Below are positions 33,560 through 42,696 of a stretch of DNA of 64,000 bases, piece after piece. Under the pieces are notes generated by a model. That model ran no database searches. It saw only the letters and a program-made list of their open reading frames with translations, and was not told the DNA's origin. Source of the stretch: Lacicoccus halitifaciens (GTDB lineage: Bacteria > Bacillota > Bacilli > Staphylococcales > Salinicoccaceae); the NCBI RefSeq assembly GCF_040544485.1, contig NZ_JBDZDV010000002.1:62001-126000 (forward strand), read 5' to 3'. Each line of letters begins with the position of its first letter. Within the stretch, counting starts at the first letter, position 1. The position numbers and the translations under genes are program-made.

Positions 33560-34567
33560 TTAGTGCGTTCCGGCAGTGCTTGAAGCTGTGTGGAATACTC
33601 TATCCTGTAAGGTCGTCTTCACTTCACCGTCTGCTGATTTGATGGTGATTTCGTCACCTTTTTGGACCTTGCTGTCCACCAGTGCATAGCCGATATATTT
33701 CCCCACGGAGAAGCCATATGTGTAATTGGTCACTTTACCGACCTCTTCACCGTTCGCTTCCACAACATCATCTTTTTCAATGTTCACACCGTCTTCTTCC
33801 ACCGAGAAGCCGAGCAGGCATCTCTCAGGCCCATCGTTCTTATAAGAACATGTTCTTTCTTTCCCGATGAAATCCTTTTCACAGTTCACAGTCCAGCCGA
33901 GCCCGAGTTCAACAGGATTTGCACCGATGAATTCACTGTCTGCGATGAAGCCTTTTTCAACAGGCAGACTGCCCAGTGTGACCTCTTCAGCCGTGATTTC
34001 TTCAACGCCTTTTCCTCGCAGTTCCTCTGCGATCTTCTCCATGTTTTCCGGGTTGAAATGCAGCTCATATCCGAGCTCACCTGTGAAGCCGACCCTTGCC
34101 GCCATGACTTCGATGCCGCCCGCAACCGTCGTGTTTTTGAACTTGAAAGTGTCAAGATCGTTCAAATTGTCCTCCAGAATACCGTTCAGGATCTCTTTTG
34201 ACTGAGGTCCCTGTACCGCATAGATGCCCTTCTCTTCAGTGATGTCATTGAACTCGACTTCTTTGTCCCCGACATGTTTACCGACCCAGTCCTTCATCTG
34301 GTCGATCATGCCGGTGGTGATCCAGAACGTGTCCGATGAACGGCAGAACATGATGAAATCATCCAGTGTATAACCGTCTTCATCCAGCATGGATGTATAT
34401 AGAGCATCCCCTTCGTTCATATTGGCAACATCATTCACAAAGATGTAGTCCAAAAATTCCCTTGCATCTTTGCCGGTCACTTCCAACGTCTCCAGTGTGA
34501 AATCGTAGAAAGCCACCTTTTCCCTTACCAATTCATGTTCTTTCCTTAAAGTTTCTGAGTTTCTCAT
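33560..34567 (-). CDS. GcvT-like folate-dependent aminomethyl/demethylase protein
   Basis: A 335-residue protein of the glycine-cleavage T-protein fold. Matching parts are VAFYDFTLETLEVTGKDAREFLDYIFVNDVANMNEGDALYTSMLDEDGYTLDDFIMFC (~15-72), YAVQGPQSKEIL (~115-126) and VGFTGELGYELHF (~160-172, the G-Y-E folate-site motif). The C-terminal barrel includes KDFIGKE and PERCLLGFSVEEDGVNIEKDDVV. AGGGGG 6 nt before the ATG decides the start at 34567. No gcvH or gcvP is nearby, so it is probably a stand-alone demethylase (glycine-betaine or sarcosine derivatives, or DMSP-like substrates) rather than part of glycine cleavage. Its promoter carries a cre site. Confidence 0.85.
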   Translation of the reverse strand: MRNSETLRKEHELVREKVAFYDFTLETLEVTGKDAREFLDYIFVNDVANMNEGDALYTSMLDEDGYTLDDFIMFCRSSDTFWITTGMIDQMKDWVGKHVGDKEVEFNDITEEKGIYAVQGPQSKEILNGILEDNLNDLDTFKFKNTTVAGGIEVMAARVGFTGELGYELHFNPENMEKIAEELRGKGVEEITAEEVTLGSLPVEKGFIADSEFIGANPVELGLGWTVNCEKDFIGKERTCSYKNDGPERCLLGFSVEEDGVNIEKDDVVEANGEEVGKVTNYTYGFSVGKYIGYALVDSKVQKGDEITIKSADGEVKTTLQDRVFHTASSTAGTH

Positions 34568-34648
34568 TTCCATCCCCCTAAATAAATTGAGCCGGCTTAC
34601 AATATTTATATCTTTTTCTAATATCAGTAATCCAGCTTTCTTACCATC

Positions 34649-34677
34649 ATTGTATATGAAAGCGTTTCCCTGTCCAA
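34649..34677 (-). promoter_or_regulatory. Promoter of the GcvT-like gene
   Basis: On the minus strand TTGGAC, 17 bp, TACAAT, about 80 bp upstream of the start. The spacer is filled by a cre site. Confidence 0.65.
34657..34670 (+). promoter_or_regulatory. cre site inside the GcvT-like promoter
   Basis: TGAAAGCGTTTCCC matches the CcpA consensus. Its place between the -35 and -10 boxes predicts catabolite repression. Confidence 0.65.
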
Positions 34678-34679
34678 GA

Positions 34680-34842
34680 TAAAAGACGCAAATTTTTGAA
34701 TTTTCAATTATATAAAATGTCATTTTAATATTAAAGGGTAATATTAAACTATTATATGTAAAAAATTATTACAATATACTTTATCACTGGGTTAAAATAA
34801 GCTCTTCGCCTTAAAAGTCAGTACCTTCACACATTCACGGAA
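34680..34842. other. AT-rich intergenic stretch without recognisable genes
   Basis: Between the GcvT-like promoter and the next terminator. I see only AT-rich sequence, including TAATATTAAA-type runs, and no convincing ORF or RNA structure. Confidence 0.5.
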
Positions 34843-34844
34843 TG

Positions 34845-34878
34845 ACAAAAAACCTGCCGGGTTCATCCGACAGGTTCC
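34845..34878 (-). terminator. Terminator of the second orphan binding-protein gene
   Basis: AACCTGCCGG (34851-34860) pairs with CCGACAGGTT (34867-34876), with one mismatch, then a T-run on the minus strand. Confidence 0.75.
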
Positions 34879-34920
34879 TGAATATTATTATTAATATTTG
34901 CTAACCCTCTCCTGTAAAAA

Positions 34921-36588
34921 CTATTCTGAAATGGTGACATTCCGGAAGTCCGGCCTGTTGAAGCTGTCGATATACAGCCCTTCCACTTCCTCCCTGTACG
35001 CATTCATGCTTTCAGTCTCCCTGAAATAAATCATCGGCGCTTCCTCTTCCAATATCGCCTGTGCTTCTTTATAGATTTCTTCGCGTTCTTCGTTGGAAGT
35101 CGCTTCCCGACCTTCCTGGAGCAGCTGATCAAAGTTTTCATTATCAAAGAATGTGCGGTTGCCCTGTTGCCCTTTCATGGAAGAATGGAAAACATCCCAC
35201 AACATCTGATCCGGGTCGCCGGTCGCATTCGGTGCACCTTGTATGAATATATCGTGCTCACCCTGTCCTGCTTTCTCGAGGAATGCACCCCACTCCAACT
35301 GCTCCACGCTCGCTTTGACATTGATTTCTTCCAGGGCTTCCTGTAAATAAACGGCGACATTGATGCGTTCGTCGTCATCGTTCGTCAATATCGATATTTC
35401 AAAGCCATCTTCATAACCCGCTTCTTCTATCAGTTCCTTCGCTCTTTCCACGTCGTATGGATAACCTTCCAGACTATCGTCATACCCCAGCAGGTTGGAC
35501 GTCACGATGCCTTTCGGCAACCTGCCCGAACCGCTATAGATGCCGTCGATGATTTCCTGCCTGTCCACCAGGTGGGAAATTGCCTGCCTTACACGTTTAT
35601 CATCCAAAGGTTCGCGCTCTGTGTTGAATCCGATATACTGCACAGCCATATTATAAAGAGTGTATGGCTCCATCACGTCACTCTGCTCGATCTGTGAAAG
35701 GTGGCTGCCCTCATAGCCCATGATCATATGTGAATTCCCGGTTTCCAAATCTGCAATCCGTGAATTCGTTTCAGTGATGATTTTAAAAGTCACAGTGTCC
35801 AGGCTCATCGGTTCACCCCAATAATCATCGAACCGTTCAATGACAGTCTCCTCCCCCGGCAGCCGTGAGGCAAAAGCTGCATAATTTGTGCCGGTCGGAT
35901 TCATTTCCACAACTTCCCCGATATGGTTGGAAATATCATCTGCGATATCTGAATACTCTTCCTCGCCTGATTCCCTTAAGTCATAATACTCAGCAGCTGT
36001 TATTTCATATCCTGCGCTCTCCAGTGCATTTTCATAATCCTCACCAATGACTTCTTTACTGATCATTCCGCCGCCGTTATGCGTCAGGTGGTTCAGGAAC
36101 GGCGAAAAAGGATATTCCGTCACAATCTCCACAGTGTAATCATCGATGACATTCACTTCGTCAATCATCTCGAATATGTTCAACCGTGCAGATGCCACCG
36201 CCGGGTCAGTCACCCTTTCCAGGTTCGTCTTGACGACTTCTGCATCGAATCCGCTGCCATCATGGAACACTACATCGTCCCTGAGGGAGAATCTCCATGT
36301 CAGCTCATCGACCTGTTCATAATCTTCTGCAAGCAACGGAACGATATCCATGTTTTCATCCAGTTTGAGTAACCCTTCATAGATGGTATTCCTCACCTGG
36401 TCGGAATAAAGATCATTGCTGCCATGTGGATCCAACGACACTGCATCAGTGCCCGTCGACACGATGAAATCACCGCCTTCCGGAATATCTTCCCCTTCTG
36501 CTGCCGCACTGCCGTCGATTGCATCATCATTCGTACATGCTGCCAGTATGCTCACCATCAACATCAGCATGATAATATACTTCTTCAT
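34921..36588 (-). CDS. Second peptide-type ABC substrate-binding lipoprotein, orphan
   Basis: Solute-binding protein of family 5, 555 residues. The lipobox is MKKYIIMLMLMVSILAAC (Cys18). Family blocks are GGDFIVSTGTDAVSLDPHGSNDLYSDQVRNTIYEGLLKLDENMDIVPLLAEDYEQVDELTWRFSLRDDVVFHDGSGFDAEVVKTNLERV (~42-130) and DKRVRQAISHLVDRQEIIDGIYSGSGRLPKGI (~335-366). It is clearly related to the product of 10483-12042 but is not a close duplicate. Again no permease or ATPase genes flank it. Peptide, glutathione or nickel binding are all possible. Confidence 0.9.
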   Translation of the reverse strand: MKKYIIMLMLMVSILAACTNDDAIDGSAAAEGEDIPEGGDFIVSTGTDAVSLDPHGSNDLYSDQVRNTIYEGLLKLDENMDIVPLLAEDYEQVDELTWRFSLRDDVVFHDGSGFDAEVVKTNLERVTDPAVASARLNIFEMIDEVNVIDDYTVEIVTEYPFSPFLNHLTHNGGGMISKEVIGEDYENALESAGYEITAAEYYDLRESGEEEYSDIADDISNHIGEVVEMNPTGTNYAAFASRLPGEETVIERFDDYWGEPMSLDTVTFKIITETNSRIADLETGNSHMIMGYEGSHLSQIEQSDVMEPYTLYNMAVQYIGFNTEREPLDDKRVRQAISHLVDRQEIIDGIYSGSGRLPKGIVTSNLLGYDDSLEGYPYDVERAKELIEEAGYEDGFEISILTNDDDERINVAVYLQEALEEINVKASVEQLEWGAFLEKAGQGEHDIFIQGAPNATGDPDQMLWDVFHSSMKGQQGNRTFFDNENFDQLLQEGREATSNEEREEIYKEAQAILEEEAPMIYFRETESMNAYREEVEGLYIDSFNRPDFRNVTISE

Positions 36589-36780
36589 TATGTATATGCT
36601 CCCTCTCTAAAAGTCATAGCAAATAACTATGTTATTAAAGTATATCTTACCACTGGGAATTGATGATGTTCAACTGTCTTTTTTAATAAGCTTCCAACGA
36701 TGGCCATCAATCGGCAAAGATTCAATAATGAAAAATATGCCACAGGAAAAGATTCCTGCAGCATGTCTTATAAAATCATA

Positions 36781-38301
36781 TTATAAAATCGGTGAAATCA
36801 GATTCGCCAATACTTCCTTCAGCTTGATCCAGTTGCTTCTTGATTCATATTTCTCCTTTGTCAGCAATGTGCTCGATTTCATATCTTCCTCAAAAGTATG
36901 ACGTTGACGTACCGCTTCTTCTTCATCAAAGATGAATGCATTCACCTCGAAATTCAAATAGAAGCTCCTCACATCGAAGTTAGTGGTGCCTATGCTGACC
37001 ATCTCATCATCTATCACTATCGTCTTGGCATGCATAAAGCCCGTTTCATAAATATAGACTTCTGCACCCAGGTCGACGAGTTCACCGGCATTGGCATAAG
37101 TCGCCCAGTAGACGAACGGATGGTCCGGGTGGTCCGGTATCATCAGATGGACTTTGACGCCCCTTAAGATCGCCGACTTGATCGCTTCGTATATTGATTG
37201 ATCCGGGATGAAATACGGTGTCTGTATATAAAGCGTTTCTTTTGCACTGTTGATCATATCAAAGTAGCCATTCTTGACCTGCTGGAATTCTTCATCGGGA
37301 CCGCTGGAAGCGATCTGCATGGCCACATCGCCATCATACTCGACCGACGGGAAGTAATGTTCTTCCCACCTCAGATTGCTCCGTTTATTGTGGGAGTTCC
37401 AGTCGAGCATGAACCTGAGCTGGAGCAGTTTGACGGCATCGCCTTCTATCCTCAGGTGCGTGTCACGGCGCGGCGGTAGCTTGGCTTCATGCCATTCCCC
37501 TTTATGTTTATCGAATCCCACATATTCATCACCCACATTGAAGCCGCCGATATATCCGGTGACCCCGTCGATGATGACGAGCTTCCGGTGGTTCCTGTTA
37601 TTCAGGCGGGGGTTGATGAGTGGCAGGACGCTCGGGAAGAAAGCCGAGACTTCACCGCCCGCTTTCCTCAATTCTTTAAAGTGGCGGTTACCAAGACTTC
37701 TTGAACCGAGATCGTCATAGAGGACTTTCACTGCAACGCCTTCTTTTTGCTTTTCTACGAGGGCATCGTAAATTTCCCGTCCGATGACATCCATCCTGAA
37801 TATGTAATATTGAAGATGGATATGGTCTTCGGCATTCCTGATATCCTCCAGCAGATGGTCGAATTTTTCCCGGCCGTTGGTGAATGTTTTGACACTGTTA
37901 TTGTCAGTCAGAAAAGTCAGATGGCTTTTCAGCATCATATGGATGAAGGCTTTGTGCTTTTCAGTGACTGTGTTTGGGAATTCGCCTCCCCGGTCCTGCA
38001 GTTTCTCCAATTGATCATCAACGATGCCTTCAAGTCTCGCCTGCTCCTCTTCATCCATCTGGAACAGGTTCTGCCTGTAGATCGTCCGGCCGAAGAGCAT
38101 GTATAATATAAAGCCGACAATAGGGATGAAGAGCAGGATCAGCAGCCATGCCCACACGCTCTGCGGGCTGCGGCGCCTTTCAAGGAAAATCAGGCTGATT
38201 GCGAATATGATGTTGATGATGAAGAGGGAGATGAGGATGATATCCAGCAATAAATAGAGATTTATGTAATTGGACAGATTTTCAAATGTCAGCCATGCCA
38301 T
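36781..38301 (-). CDS. cls: Cardiolipin synthase
   Basis: Joins two phosphatidylglycerol molecules into cardiolipin at the membrane. The 506 residues start with two N-terminal helices (YLLLDIILISLFIINIIFAISLIFL and VWAWLLILLFIPIVGFILYMLFGR). Two HKD phospholipase D motifs follow: NHRKLVIIDGVTGYIGGFN (~240-258) and HAKTIVIDDEMVSIGTTNFDVRS (~420-442). GAGGGGGATC precedes the ATG. The gene is single. Cardiolipin synthesis is often raised in high salt, which fits the other osmotic genes, though no regulation is visible. Confidence 0.95.
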   Translation of the reverse strand: MAWLTFENLSNYINLYLLLDIILISLFIINIIFAISLIFLERRRSPQSVWAWLLILLFIPIVGFILYMLFGRTIYRQNLFQMDEEEQARLEGIVDDQLEKLQDRGGEFPNTVTEKHKAFIHMMLKSHLTFLTDNNSVKTFTNGREKFDHLLEDIRNAEDHIHLQYYIFRMDVIGREIYDALVEKQKEGVAVKVLYDDLGSRSLGNRHFKELRKAGGEVSAFFPSVLPLINPRLNNRNHRKLVIIDGVTGYIGGFNVGDEYVGFDKHKGEWHEAKLPPRRDTHLRIEGDAVKLLQLRFMLDWNSHNKRSNLRWEEHYFPSVEYDGDVAMQIASSGPDEEFQQVKNGYFDMINSAKETLYIQTPYFIPDQSIYEAIKSAILRGVKVHLMIPDHPDHPFVYWATYANAGELVDLGAEVYIYETGFMHAKTIVIDDEMVSIGTTNFDVRSFYLNFEVNAFIFDEEEAVRQRHTFEEDMKSSTLLTKEKYESRSNWIKLKEVLANLISPIL

Positions 38302-38420
38302 ATCAGATCCCCCTCAAGTTTTATCATGTAAATCATACATCTATTCCCTCAGCACCATCAGAGCAAACGTTGATATCATAAGTTCAACATCCGCCTCAAG
38401 CATTTCTCAAAGACTGAATA

Positions 38421-38452
38421 AAAAATCCCTCCCGGGCCGCGGCCGGGGAGGA
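38421..38452 (-). terminator. Terminator of the RDD gene
   Basis: A very GC-rich stem (CCTCCCCGGCC with GGCCCGGGAGG on the minus strand) ends in TTTTTT. Confidence 0.8.
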
Positions 38453-38491
38453 AAGCATTCACTGTCCACAACTACACGGGTCACGGCACAT

Positions 38492-38905
38492 CTATGCTCT
38501 TCCGTAGACCACTTTCGTTTTAGCGATCAGGTCATGTATCGATTTCTTATCTTCGCGCAAACCGATCATGAATCCTGAAACAATCACGCCGATGCCGAGT
38601 GTGATACCATACAGCAGCCCGACGAGGAATTCACGTATCACCATGGTGACAAGATTCACTTCACTGCCGTCATCACGTACAATACGGATGCCCAGCAGCC
38701 ACTTCCCGACTGTATGCCCGGCCCAGAGCACAGGAACCAGCACAAAATAAAGGATCATCAAAAGGCTTTCACCAGCCTGTACTGCCGGACTCTGCGTGTC
38801 GAGGGTGAACAGGATTATGAGCAGGTACACCACAGCACCCATCAACAGCCCGTCCACTATCCTGGCACCCAGCCTGATCCAAAAACCGCCTCTTCTTTCC
38901 ATCAT
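38492..38905 (-). CDS. RDD-family membrane protein
   Basis: A 137-residue protein with three hydrophobic helices and the RDD signature RLGARIVDGLLMGAVVYLL near the N-terminus (Arg and Asp conserved), then WAGHTVGKWLLGIRIVRDDG (~65-85). AGGAGG lies before the ATG. It is single. Some RDD proteins in salt-loving Firmicutes act in Na+(Li+,K+)/H+ exchange, but most are uncharacterised; the role is open. Confidence 0.88.
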   Translation of the reverse strand: MMERRGGFWIRLGARIVDGLLMGAVVYLLIILFTLDTQSPAVQAGESLLMILYFVLVPVLWAGHTVGKWLLGIRIVRDDGSEVNLVTMVIREFLVGLLYGITLGIGVIVSGFMIGLREDKKSIHDLIAKTKVVYGRA

Positions 38906-39149
38906 ATACCTCCTTGAATGCTTTATTCTTTTTTTGCTTTAATATTACTGTATCATATCAAAAGCCCGGGGCACACCCGCCCCTTATGTGGCACCCGCGC
39001 ATTCCGGCCCTCTTCACTTGAGATTGGGGATATCAATGAAGTAAAATTAAATACAACATAAAAGTAGATCTTTGATTTACGGTTCATAAATCAACTGTGT
39101 TTCTCATTCTTAATGAAATGCAGTTGGTTTATTTTTTTATATAAGAAAG

Positions 39150-40295
39150 ATGGTGGTTGATATTTTAAGACGTTTATTTCTTGTACTCCTGCTTATGGCG
39201 GGAGCTGTTTTCACAAAACCATATTGGGAAGAACCTGTACGGCAGGTCATGCCGGAGCAGCTTTCAGAAGCGTTCGATATCGCAGGTGAGTTCACCACGG
39301 GCGTGATTGAAGGCATCGACTTCGATGCCCTGCAGCAGCGTGCTGCCTCACTCTTCTCCGACATCACATCTACCGAAGGCGAAACCGATGATGAAGAAGT
39401 CATGCTCCCGGAACTATCAGCCCCGGATGAACAGTTCTTTTCCGTCGGGAATATTGAACTTGGTGATTCACGGGAAGCCGTTGAGGAAATGTACGGTGCA
39501 CCGGAGCGTGAGAGTATGAATGAATATGGCGTGGAGTGGTCCGCCTACCATGAAAATTATCAGAACTTCATGATGGTCGCATATGATGAGGAGGACACGG
39601 TCCGCGGTTTGTACACCAATCATGACCTGATTTCTTCCCGGTCCGACATTTCGCTCGGGACTTCCCAGGAGACAGTGAACGGGATATTGGGCAAACCCGA
39701 GGAAACGATTCAGAGCGGTTATCATATTTATCAGCTCGATGAAGAAAGTGCATATGACTTGTACCTGTTGGAGGGTGTGCACACCACTATTTTCTATGAC
39801 ATCCACCGGGAAGATCAGATGACCGCCATCCAGCTGATCGATGAATCGCTTGAAGCATCGAAAGACGGACTCTTTGCGCCAGCCAGTGAGTCATTGGGTG
39901 AGGGCCTGGAGTACCAGTTATTCGACCTGACCAACGCCGCACGCGTGAAACACGAGCTGCCGGTTCTTGAATGGCATGGGGAAGTCAGCGTCACCGCAAG
40001 GGATCACAGTGCGGATATGGCCGAGAACAATTATTTCAGCCATCAGAACCAGGAGGGACAGTCCCCGTTCGACCGGATGGAGGAAGATGGCATTTCATTC
40101 AGCACCGCAGGTGAAAACCTCGCCGCCGGCCAGCCGAGCAGCATCTTCGCCCATCACGGGCTGATGAACTCCGAAGGGCACCGTGAGAACATACTGCACA
40201 ATAGATTTGAAGAACTCGGCGTAGGCGTCGCCTTCAATGAGCACGACCAGCCGTTCTATACAGAGAAATTCCTGACCCGTTCGTGGTTCAATTGA
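39150..40295 (+). CDS. CAP-domain protein with CAP-associated N-terminal domain
   Basis: A 381-residue protein. An N-terminal hydrophobic signal or anchor (ILRRLFLVLLLMAGAVFTKPYW) is followed by an acidic linker and the CAP-associated domain (~95-235: FSVGNIELGDSREAVEEMYGAPERESMNEYGVEWSAYHE... ISLGTSQETVNGILGKPEE). The SCP/CAP domain follows (~255-381: LFDLTNAARVKHELPVLEWHGEVSVTARDHSADMAENNYFSHQNQEGQSPFDRM ... GENLAAG ... SEGHRENILHNRFEELGVGV). The CAP His and Glu residues are present. The architecture matches YlbC-type proteins. The ribosome site is weak (AAGAAAG). Surface function unknown. Confidence 0.9.
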   Translation: MVVDILRRLFLVLLLMAGAVFTKPYWEEPVRQVMPEQLSEAFDIAGEFTTGVIEGIDFDALQQRAASLFSDITSTEGETDDEEVMLPELSAPDEQFFSVGNIELGDSREAVEEMYGAPERESMNEYGVEWSAYHENYQNFMMVAYDEEDTVRGLYTNHDLISSRSDISLGTSQETVNGILGKPEETIQSGYHIYQLDEESAYDLYLLEGVHTTIFYDIHREDQMTAIQLIDESLEASKDGLFAPASESLGEGLEYQLFDLTNAARVKHELPVLEWHGEVSVTARDHSADMAENNYFSHQNQEGQSPFDRMEEDGISFSTAGENLAAGQPSSIFAHHGLMNSEGHRENILHNRFEELGVGVAFNEHDQPFYTEKFLTRSWFN

Positions 40296-40376
40296 AGGGA
40301 AAATGATTTAATTCCGTCGAATTCATCCGACCCTCCTTCATCAACTGTCAACATCTGCTAAATCTTAAATAATATT

Positions 40377-40404
40377 TTGAAAATTCAATTTTCTATGGTA
40401 TCAT
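40377..40404 (+). promoter_or_regulatory. Promoter of the Tyr/Asp-rich protein gene
   Basis: TTGAAA, 16 bp, TATCAT. A perfect 7-1-7 palindrome (GAAAATTCAATTTTC, 40379-40393) covers the -35 box and spacer and could be an operator. Confidence 0.5.
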
Positions 40405-40444
40405 TAGTGTGAATATACCCTTTTCCTGAGAGGAGACTGCTCTA

Positions 40445-41236
40445 ATGAAGAAAGGATTTTGGCTGTTCCCACTTTTTGCTGCACTCGCGCTGATGGTTAC
40501 AGGGCTGGATGACACGGCACAAGCGAACGAGACAGAAGGCGCGAAGACGGTCTGGGGAGAAGTACTCCCTGCTGAAACGGATCCCGACGGTGACGGCTGG
40601 GCGAACACCGATTTTGATTCAACGTGGATGTCACAGGAAGCACAGAACGAAATCAGCCAGCTAGCTTACGACAAGGATTTCGGCAATTTGTCCCAGGTTG
40701 CATTCAATGAAGCTGTTGCGATGATATGGCAAAGAGAAGAAATGCAGATGTCAGGACACGACGACGGGTATTATGACTACTCAGACGATTATTACTACGA
40801 TGACTATTACTATGGTTACACTGACTACGAAATGGGTTACGATGATGGCTGGTATGACGGCTATTACGCCGGTTACGACGATGGCTGGTATGATGGTCAT
40901 CACGGCTATGATTATTTTGACTATCCCTATGACCACGACCTGAATTACTATGACTACCCTTACTACTATGATTACCCTGATGATCATTATTATGACGATG
41001 ACTACTATTACGACTATCACGGTGACAAGGTATGGCATGATGAAATCCATCCAATAAATGTCGATATTTCATATGACACCCTGGCTTATCTTGCGATGCA
41101 TGAACCTGAAACATTGAATTCGGGACCGCTGAATGCACATCCTTACGAACACTATTTCATCCATGATGGTTATGAATACCACTTCATGTTCGACGGTGTT
41201 TGCTGGATCTGGTCGTATGCACCTGTAGGTCATTAA
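40445..41236 (+). CDS. Secreted Tyr/Asp/Gly/His-rich protein with a calcium-type loop
   Basis: A 263-residue protein of no family I recognise. A signal peptide (MKKGFWLFPLFAALALMVTG...AQAN) comes first. The acidic DPDGDGWANTDFD near residue 42 fits a calcium-binding EF-hand or thrombospondin-3 type loop. Then comes a helical stretch (~60-100). Residues ~104-200 are almost only Tyr, Asp, Gly, His and Trp, with two copies of GYDDGWYDG in tandem and many DYY/DYPY units. An ordinary folded tail (~200-263) follows. GAGAGGAG lies before the ATG. It may be a wall or matrix protein or a metal-binding or dityrosine-forming scaffold; all of this is inference. Confidence 0.8.
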   Translation: MKKGFWLFPLFAALALMVTGLDDTAQANETEGAKTVWGEVLPAETDPDGDGWANTDFDSTWMSQEAQNEISQLAYDKDFGNLSQVAFNEAVAMIWQREEMQMSGHDDGYYDYSDDYYYDDYYYGYTDYEMGYDDGWYDGYYAGYDDGWYDGHHGYDYFDYPYDHDLNYYDYPYYYDYPDDHYYDDDYYYDYHGDKVWHDEIHPINVDISYDTLAYLAMHEPETLNSGPLNAHPYEHYFIHDGYEYHFMFDGVCWIWSYAPVGH

Positions 41237-41275
41237 AACACATAATGAATTGAATTAATTTCATAATCAAAATAG

Positions 41276-41311
41276 GACATGCTGCAGTCATCACCTGCAG
41301 CATGTCTTTTT
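41276..41311 (+). terminator. Terminator of the Tyr/Asp-rich protein gene
   Basis: A perfect 12-bp stem GACATGCTGCAG with its complement (41276-41287 with 41295-41306), then TTTTTT. Confidence 0.9.
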
Positions 41312-41434
41312 TATTTTATTTCACCCGCCTCCCTCATGAATCCTCCCCGCTTCAGTCTCTCATCTCTGAGTGTTACAATGAAAAAGTGAATGTTTTCTTA
41401 ATATACATACAATGAAAATTGAAGGAATGATCAA

Positions 41435-42670
41435 ATGGTTCGAGTTGTGGTAACAGGTATGGGTGCAGTCACCCCCATTGGAAACAACCTTGCAGATATG
41501 TGGAAGAATATCCGTACATACAGGCACGGCATCAGGCTTGCGACTAAAGTGAACCCGGATGATTACAGGACGTCGATGGCGGCAGAAGTGAAGGGCTTTG
41601 ATCCGGGAGCGGTGATGGATAAGCGGGAAGCCAAAAGGATGGATTTGTACGCACAATATGCGGTCGCCGCTGCAGATGAGGCATTCAAAATGAGTGGCTT
41701 TGAAATCAACAGTGAGAATGCATTCGATACCGGCGTCATCGTCGGTTCCGGCAGCGGAGGGTATACCGCCATGGAGGATAATGTCAGAAGAATGCAGGAA
41801 AGAGGTCCGAATAAAGTCGAACCCCTCTTCCATATCAAGACGCCCGTGAACATGGCAGCTGCGAACATCGCCATGCGCTTCGGCCTGAAAGGTGATTCGA
41901 TGTCCGTCTCATCGGCATGCGCAAGCGGCAGCCACTCGATCGGGGAGGCTTTCATGAAGATCAGCCAGGGCCAGCTCACTGCGTGCCTTGCCGGCGGCGC
42001 CGAAGCGACTTTGAATGATTCTTCATTCAGCGGATTCTCCGTCCTGAAGGCAATGTCGGCACAGTCCGATCCGGGTAAAGCCTCCCGCCCGTTCGACAGG
42101 GAACGCGACGGCTTCGTGCCCGCTGAAGGTGCCGGCATACTGATGCTTGAGTCACTGGAATCCGCCCAGGCCAGAGGTGCGGAAATATATGCAGAAATCA
42201 CCGGCTACGGTGCGACCACCGATGCACATCATGTCACCGCCCCGCTGCCTGACGGCCGTGCTGCAGGCACTGCCATGAAGAAAGCGATGCGCATGGGCGG
42301 CATCACGGCTGAAGCGGTGTCCTACATCAATGCACATGGCACAAGCACACCGGCAAATGATTCAAGTGAAACAGAGGCGATAAAATACGCCTTGGGAGAG
42401 GCAGCTTACTCCACACCTGTTTCAAGCACAAAAAGTTACTTCGGCCACATGTTCGGCGCCGCGGGCAGCACCGAAGCGATCGTCTGCATACAGGCACTAA
42501 GGGAAGGATTCATCCCGCCGACACTGAACCTTCAAAACCCGGATCCGGAATGTGACCTTGACTATGTGCCTTTGACAGGCAGGGGACAACCGCTTGAATA
42601 CGCCTTATCCAATTCAATGGGTTTCGGCGGCCATAACAGCTCACTGCTCATCAAGTGGTGGAACGGCTGA
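41435..42670 (+). CDS. fabF: Beta-ketoacyl-ACP synthase II (FabF)
   Basis: Condensing enzyme that elongates acyl-ACP with malonyl-ACP. The 411 residues contain the catalytic triad in context: SVSSACASGSHSIGEA (Cys near 165), INAHGTSTPANDSSETEAI (His near 304) and STKSYFGHMFGAAGSTEAI (Lys and His near 338). The C-terminal NSMGFGGHNSSLLIKW closes the thiolase fold. GAAGGA precedes the ATG. It is not beside fabH or other fab genes. Instead it is followed 26 bp later by a FakB-type gene and plsX, so it may be a second FabF with a dedicated task. Confidence 0.92.
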   Translation: MVRVVVTGMGAVTPIGNNLADMWKNIRTYRHGIRLATKVNPDDYRTSMAAEVKGFDPGAVMDKREAKRMDLYAQYAVAAADEAFKMSGFEINSENAFDTGVIVGSGSGGYTAMEDNVRRMQERGPNKVEPLFHIKTPVNMAAANIAMRFGLKGDSMSVSSACASGSHSIGEAFMKISQGQLTACLAGGAEATLNDSSFSGFSVLKAMSAQSDPGKASRPFDRERDGFVPAEGAGILMLESLESAQARGAEIYAEITGYGATTDAHHVTAPLPDGRAAGTAMKKAMRMGGITAEAVSYINAHGTSTPANDSSETEAIKYALGEAAYSTPVSSTKSYFGHMFGAAGSTEAIVCIQALREGFIPPTLNLQNPDPECDLDYVPLTGRGQPLEYALSNSMGFGGHNSSLLIKWWNG

Positions 42671-42696
42671 CATTCAAACATCAGGAGGAATGATTT

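Noticed and set aside
40704..41138. His/Asn/Ser-rich and Val/Ile-rich frames antisense to the Tyr/Asp-rich gene
   Set aside because: Low-complexity mirror images of GAY/TAY codons; no ribosome site on that strand.
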